From an uncultured Paracoccaceae bacterium (GTDB taxonomy: Bacteria > Pseudomonadota > Alphaproteobacteria > Rhodobacterales > Rhodobacteraceae): a stretch of DNA of 64,000 nucleotides. Where the stretch lies: assembly GCA_947497065.1 (NCBI GenBank), contig CANMEQ010000004.1, positions 186,001 through 250,000 on the forward strand, read 5' to 3'. Shown here piece after piece: positions 62,223 to 64,000 of this stretch (positions are counted from its first letter, which is position 1; each line of letters begins with the position of its first letter). The position numbers and the translations under genes were made by a program. The notes under the pieces were generated by a model. That model was not told the origin of the DNA. It did no database searches and saw only the letters and a list, made by a program, of their open reading frames with translations.

Positions 62223-63101
62223 ATGGCGAAAATTGACGGTAAGGCGATCCTGATGGGGGTTGCATTTGGCATCATCTGGGCTTCGGCGTTTACGTCGGCG
62301 CGGGTCATTGTTCAGTATGCGCCGCCGTTTTACGCGCTGACCTTCCGGTTTTTGTTTTCGGGGGTGATTGGTGTGGGGCTTGCGCTGGCGATGGGTCAGT
62401 CGTGGCGGCTGACGCGGCAGCAGTGGATTGCGACGGTGGTGTTCGGAATCACGCAAAATGCGCTGTATTTGGGTCTAAATTTTTACGCGATGCAAACGGT
62501 CGAGGCGTCTTTGGCAACGATCGTGGCGTCGACGATGCCGCTGTTGGTTGGCGTGGCCAGTTGGCTGATTTTCAAGGAGCGGATGGGCGCGTTGGGGGGC
62601 GCTGGTTTGTGCATCGGGTTTTTGGGTGTTGCGCTGATCATGGGGGCGCGGCTGCAGGGCGCGGTGGATCTGTTCGGGCTGATGCTGTGCGTGATCAGTG
62701 TGCTGTCGCTGACTGTGGCAACCTTGGCTGTGAAGGGCGCGTCGACCGGTGGGAACTTCATGATGGTCGTGGGGCTACAAATGTTGGTTGGTGCCGCGTT
62801 TGTGGCTGTGCCTGCGCTGGCGTTGGAGACATTTGAGGTGGATTGGACGTGGCAACTGGGCGTCGCGTTTTCCTACACCGTGGTGTTGCCGGGTTTGGGA
62901 GCCACGTTGATTTGGTTCATGTTGGTGGACCGCATCGGGGCGACGCCCGCGGCGGTGTTCCATTTTATGACGCCGTTTTTTGGTGTCAGTATCGCGGCGT
63001 TGCTGTTGGGCGAAGAGCTGGGGTCGATGGATATCATTGGGGTGCTGATTATCACGGCCGGTATTCTGGCCGTTCAGATGAGCAAACAGCGCCCCAGGTG
63101 A
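62223..63101 (+). CDS. DMT superfamily (EamA) inner-membrane transporter
   Basis: 292 residues from the ATG at 62223 (MAKIDGKAILMG); earlier in-frame starts would run into the terminator region. About ten membrane helices form two EamA repeats (for example FGIIWASAFTSARVIVQYAPP and, in the second half, VVLPGLGATLIWFMLVDRIG). It is not closely similar to the EamA protein at 46 kb by eye. Likely a metabolite exporter; substrate unknown. It converges with aroC, with adjacent stop codons. Confidence 0.85.
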   Translation: MAKIDGKAILMGVAFGIIWASAFTSARVIVQYAPPFYALTFRFLFSGVIGVGLALAMGQSWRLTRQQWIATVVFGITQNALYLGLNFYAMQTVEASLATIVASTMPLLVGVASWLIFKERMGALGGAGLCIGFLGVALIMGARLQGAVDLFGLMLCVISVLSLTVATLAVKGASTGGNFMMVVGLQMLVGAAFVAVPALALETFEVDWTWQLGVAFSYTVVLPGLGATLIWFMLVDRIGATPAAVFHFMTPFFGVSIAALLLGEELGSMDIIGVLIITAGILAVQMSKQRPR

Positions 63102-64000
63102 TCAGCCGATCTGGCCGCGCACGCCGCCGGTTTGACCGCGGTCGAGCAGAAGGTGATCGAGGATCACGGCGGCCATCATAGCTTCGCCCACAGGAACCGC
63201 ACGGATGCCGACGCAGGGGTCGTGGCGACCTTTGGTGACGACTTCGGTTGGCGAGCCATCCATGCGGATCGAGGCACGGGGGGACAGGATGCTGGAGGTG
63301 GGTTTCACCGCAAAGCGCACGACGATGTCTTGGCCCGTGCTGATGCCGCCTAAGATGCCGCCTGCGTGGTTGGAGGAGTAGACAGGCATACCGTCGTTGC
63401 CCATGAAGATTTCATCGGCGTTGGCGCGCCCTGTCAGGCCGGCAGCGGCCATGCCTTCTCCGATTTCAACACCTTTGACTGCGTTGATGGACATCATTGC
63501 GGCGGACAAATCAGTGTCTAACTTGCCGTAAACCGGTGCGCCGATGCCTGCGGGCACGTTGCGGGCGACGACTTCGATCATTGCGCCGACGGAGTTATGA
63601 TCGTCCTTGCGCAACCAGTTGAGGTAGTCTGTCCATTCGGAGACGGCGCCTGCGTCTGGGCACCAGAAATCATTGCCATCGATGGCGTCCCAATCGAAGC
63701 GGTCACGGTCGATGTGTTTTTCGCCCATCTGCACCATGTAGCCTTTGATTTCGACATTGGGTGCGAGAGATTTGATGGCTTCGCGGGCGACGCCACCAGC
63801 GGCGACGCGGGCGGCTGTTTCGCGTGCGGAAGAGCGTCCGCCGCCGCGATAGTCACGCAAACCGTATTTTTGGTGGTACGTGATGTCGGCGTGGCCGGGG
63901 CGGAAGGTGTTGGCGATATCGCCGTAGTCTTTGGAACGTTGATCGGTGTTTTTGATCATCAGCTGGATGGGCGTGCCTGTTGTGGTGTCCTCGAACACAC
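63102..64000 (-). CDS. aroC: chorismate synthase, C-terminal part
   Basis: About 299 residues are present; the N-terminus lies beyond the right edge. The visible start [25 protein letters not shown] and the blocks [29 protein letters not shown] and [13 protein letters not shown] are AroC signatures that bind the FMN and substrate. It forms chorismate, the last step of the shikimate pathway. The stop abuts the EamA stop on the other strand. Confidence 0.97.
   Translation of the reverse strand, partial: VFEDTTTGTPIQLMIKNTDQRSKDYGDIANTFRPGHADITYHQKYGLRDYRGGGRSSARETAARVAAGGVAREAIKSLAPNVEIKGYMVQMGEKHIDRDRFDWDAIDGNDFWCPDAGAVSEWTDYLNWLRKDDHNSVGAMIEVVARNVPAGIGAPVYGKLDTDLSAAMMSINAVKGVEIGEGMAAAGLTGRANADEIFMGNDGMPVYSSNHAGGILGGISTGQDIVVRFAVKPTSSILSPRASIRMDGSPTEVVTKGRHDPCVGIRAVPVGEAMMAAVILDHLLLDRGQTGGVRGQIG

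Noticed and set aside
1-64000. CRISPR array, insertion sequence, toxin-antitoxin or defence island
   Set aside because: No periodic repeat-spacer pattern, transposase, nuclease-toxin pair or restriction gene was seen on either strand.

Overview
The window reads as a chromosomal segment of an alphaproteobacterium of the order Rhodobacterales (Roseobacter-like, Loktanella/Octadecabacter type). The grounds are family-level: a PetP/PetR regulator pair, a cytochrome c550-type protein, a lone NDUFA9-like protein, a NaChBac-type sodium channel with a TLESWSM filter, the hdaH-like/xseB/ispA/dxs cluster, and a flagellar set with DUF6165 and FkbM proteins in front of it. I see no insertion sequence, prophage, CRISPR array or rRNA. 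There is one tRNA, tRNA-Leu(CAG). Both ends cut genes: a sugar-acid dehydratase on the left and chorismate synthase (aroC) on the right.

Left arm (1-15.2 kb), metabolism and transport. An IlvD/Edd dehydratase and a Gfo/Idh/MocA sugar dehydrogenase look like part of an oxidative arabinose/galactose route. A divergent glpR-glpD pair follows, then idi and a c-type cytochrome. A tight operon resembles E. coli ynjF-B-C-D (CDP-alcohol phosphotransferase plus an ABC importer of unknown ligand). A lone HyuA-type protein, msrA-msrB and a large dimethylglycine/sarcosine dehydrogenase-type flavoprotein complete this arm.

Surface and motility block (15.3-32.9 kb). A translationally coupled cassette (unknown protein, TPR/glycosyltransferase-like protein, DUF6165 protein, FkbM methyltransferase) runs in the same direction into motB-flgE-flgK-flgL-flgI. 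This looks like surface or flagellar modification genes joined to hook and ring genes. After flgI there is an 820-base AT-rich gap with repeats but no convincing gene. A CapD/WbpM-type nucleotide-sugar dehydratase and a Kdo set (kdsD, kdsB, kdsA) follow. Facing them are a DUF2793 protein and a phosphomannomutase/phosphoglucomutase.

Right arm (33-64 kb), mainly housekeeping. It carries tRNA-Leu, an NDUFA9-like protein, uppP, gltD - secreted unknown - gltB, mtgA, a glutathione transferase, queG, a PQQ-type aldose dehydrogenase and an EamA transporter. ilvE diverges from petP-petR, followed by an HDAC-like amidohydrolase, xseB, ispA and dxs. Next come a sodium channel, an SDR-type protein, aroQ, an acyl-CoA cluster (enoyl-CoA hydratase, acyl-CoA synthetase, acyl-CoA dehydrogenase) that may handle carnitine or a similar acid, amn, an HU protein, a second EamA transporter and aroC.

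Regulatory signals supported by sequence include rho-independent terminators after the cytochrome, gltB and HU genes, a good tRNA promoter, overlapping divergent promoters between ilvE and petP, a CtrA-like half-site pair before flgE, and several perfect dyads. GC-rich tandem hairpins recur between unrelated genes near 43.8, 53.4 and 58.6 kb. The most interesting uncharacterised material is the modification cassette beside the flagellar genes, the Ynj-like operon, the secreted protein between gltD and gltB, and the long leader before the capD-like gene.
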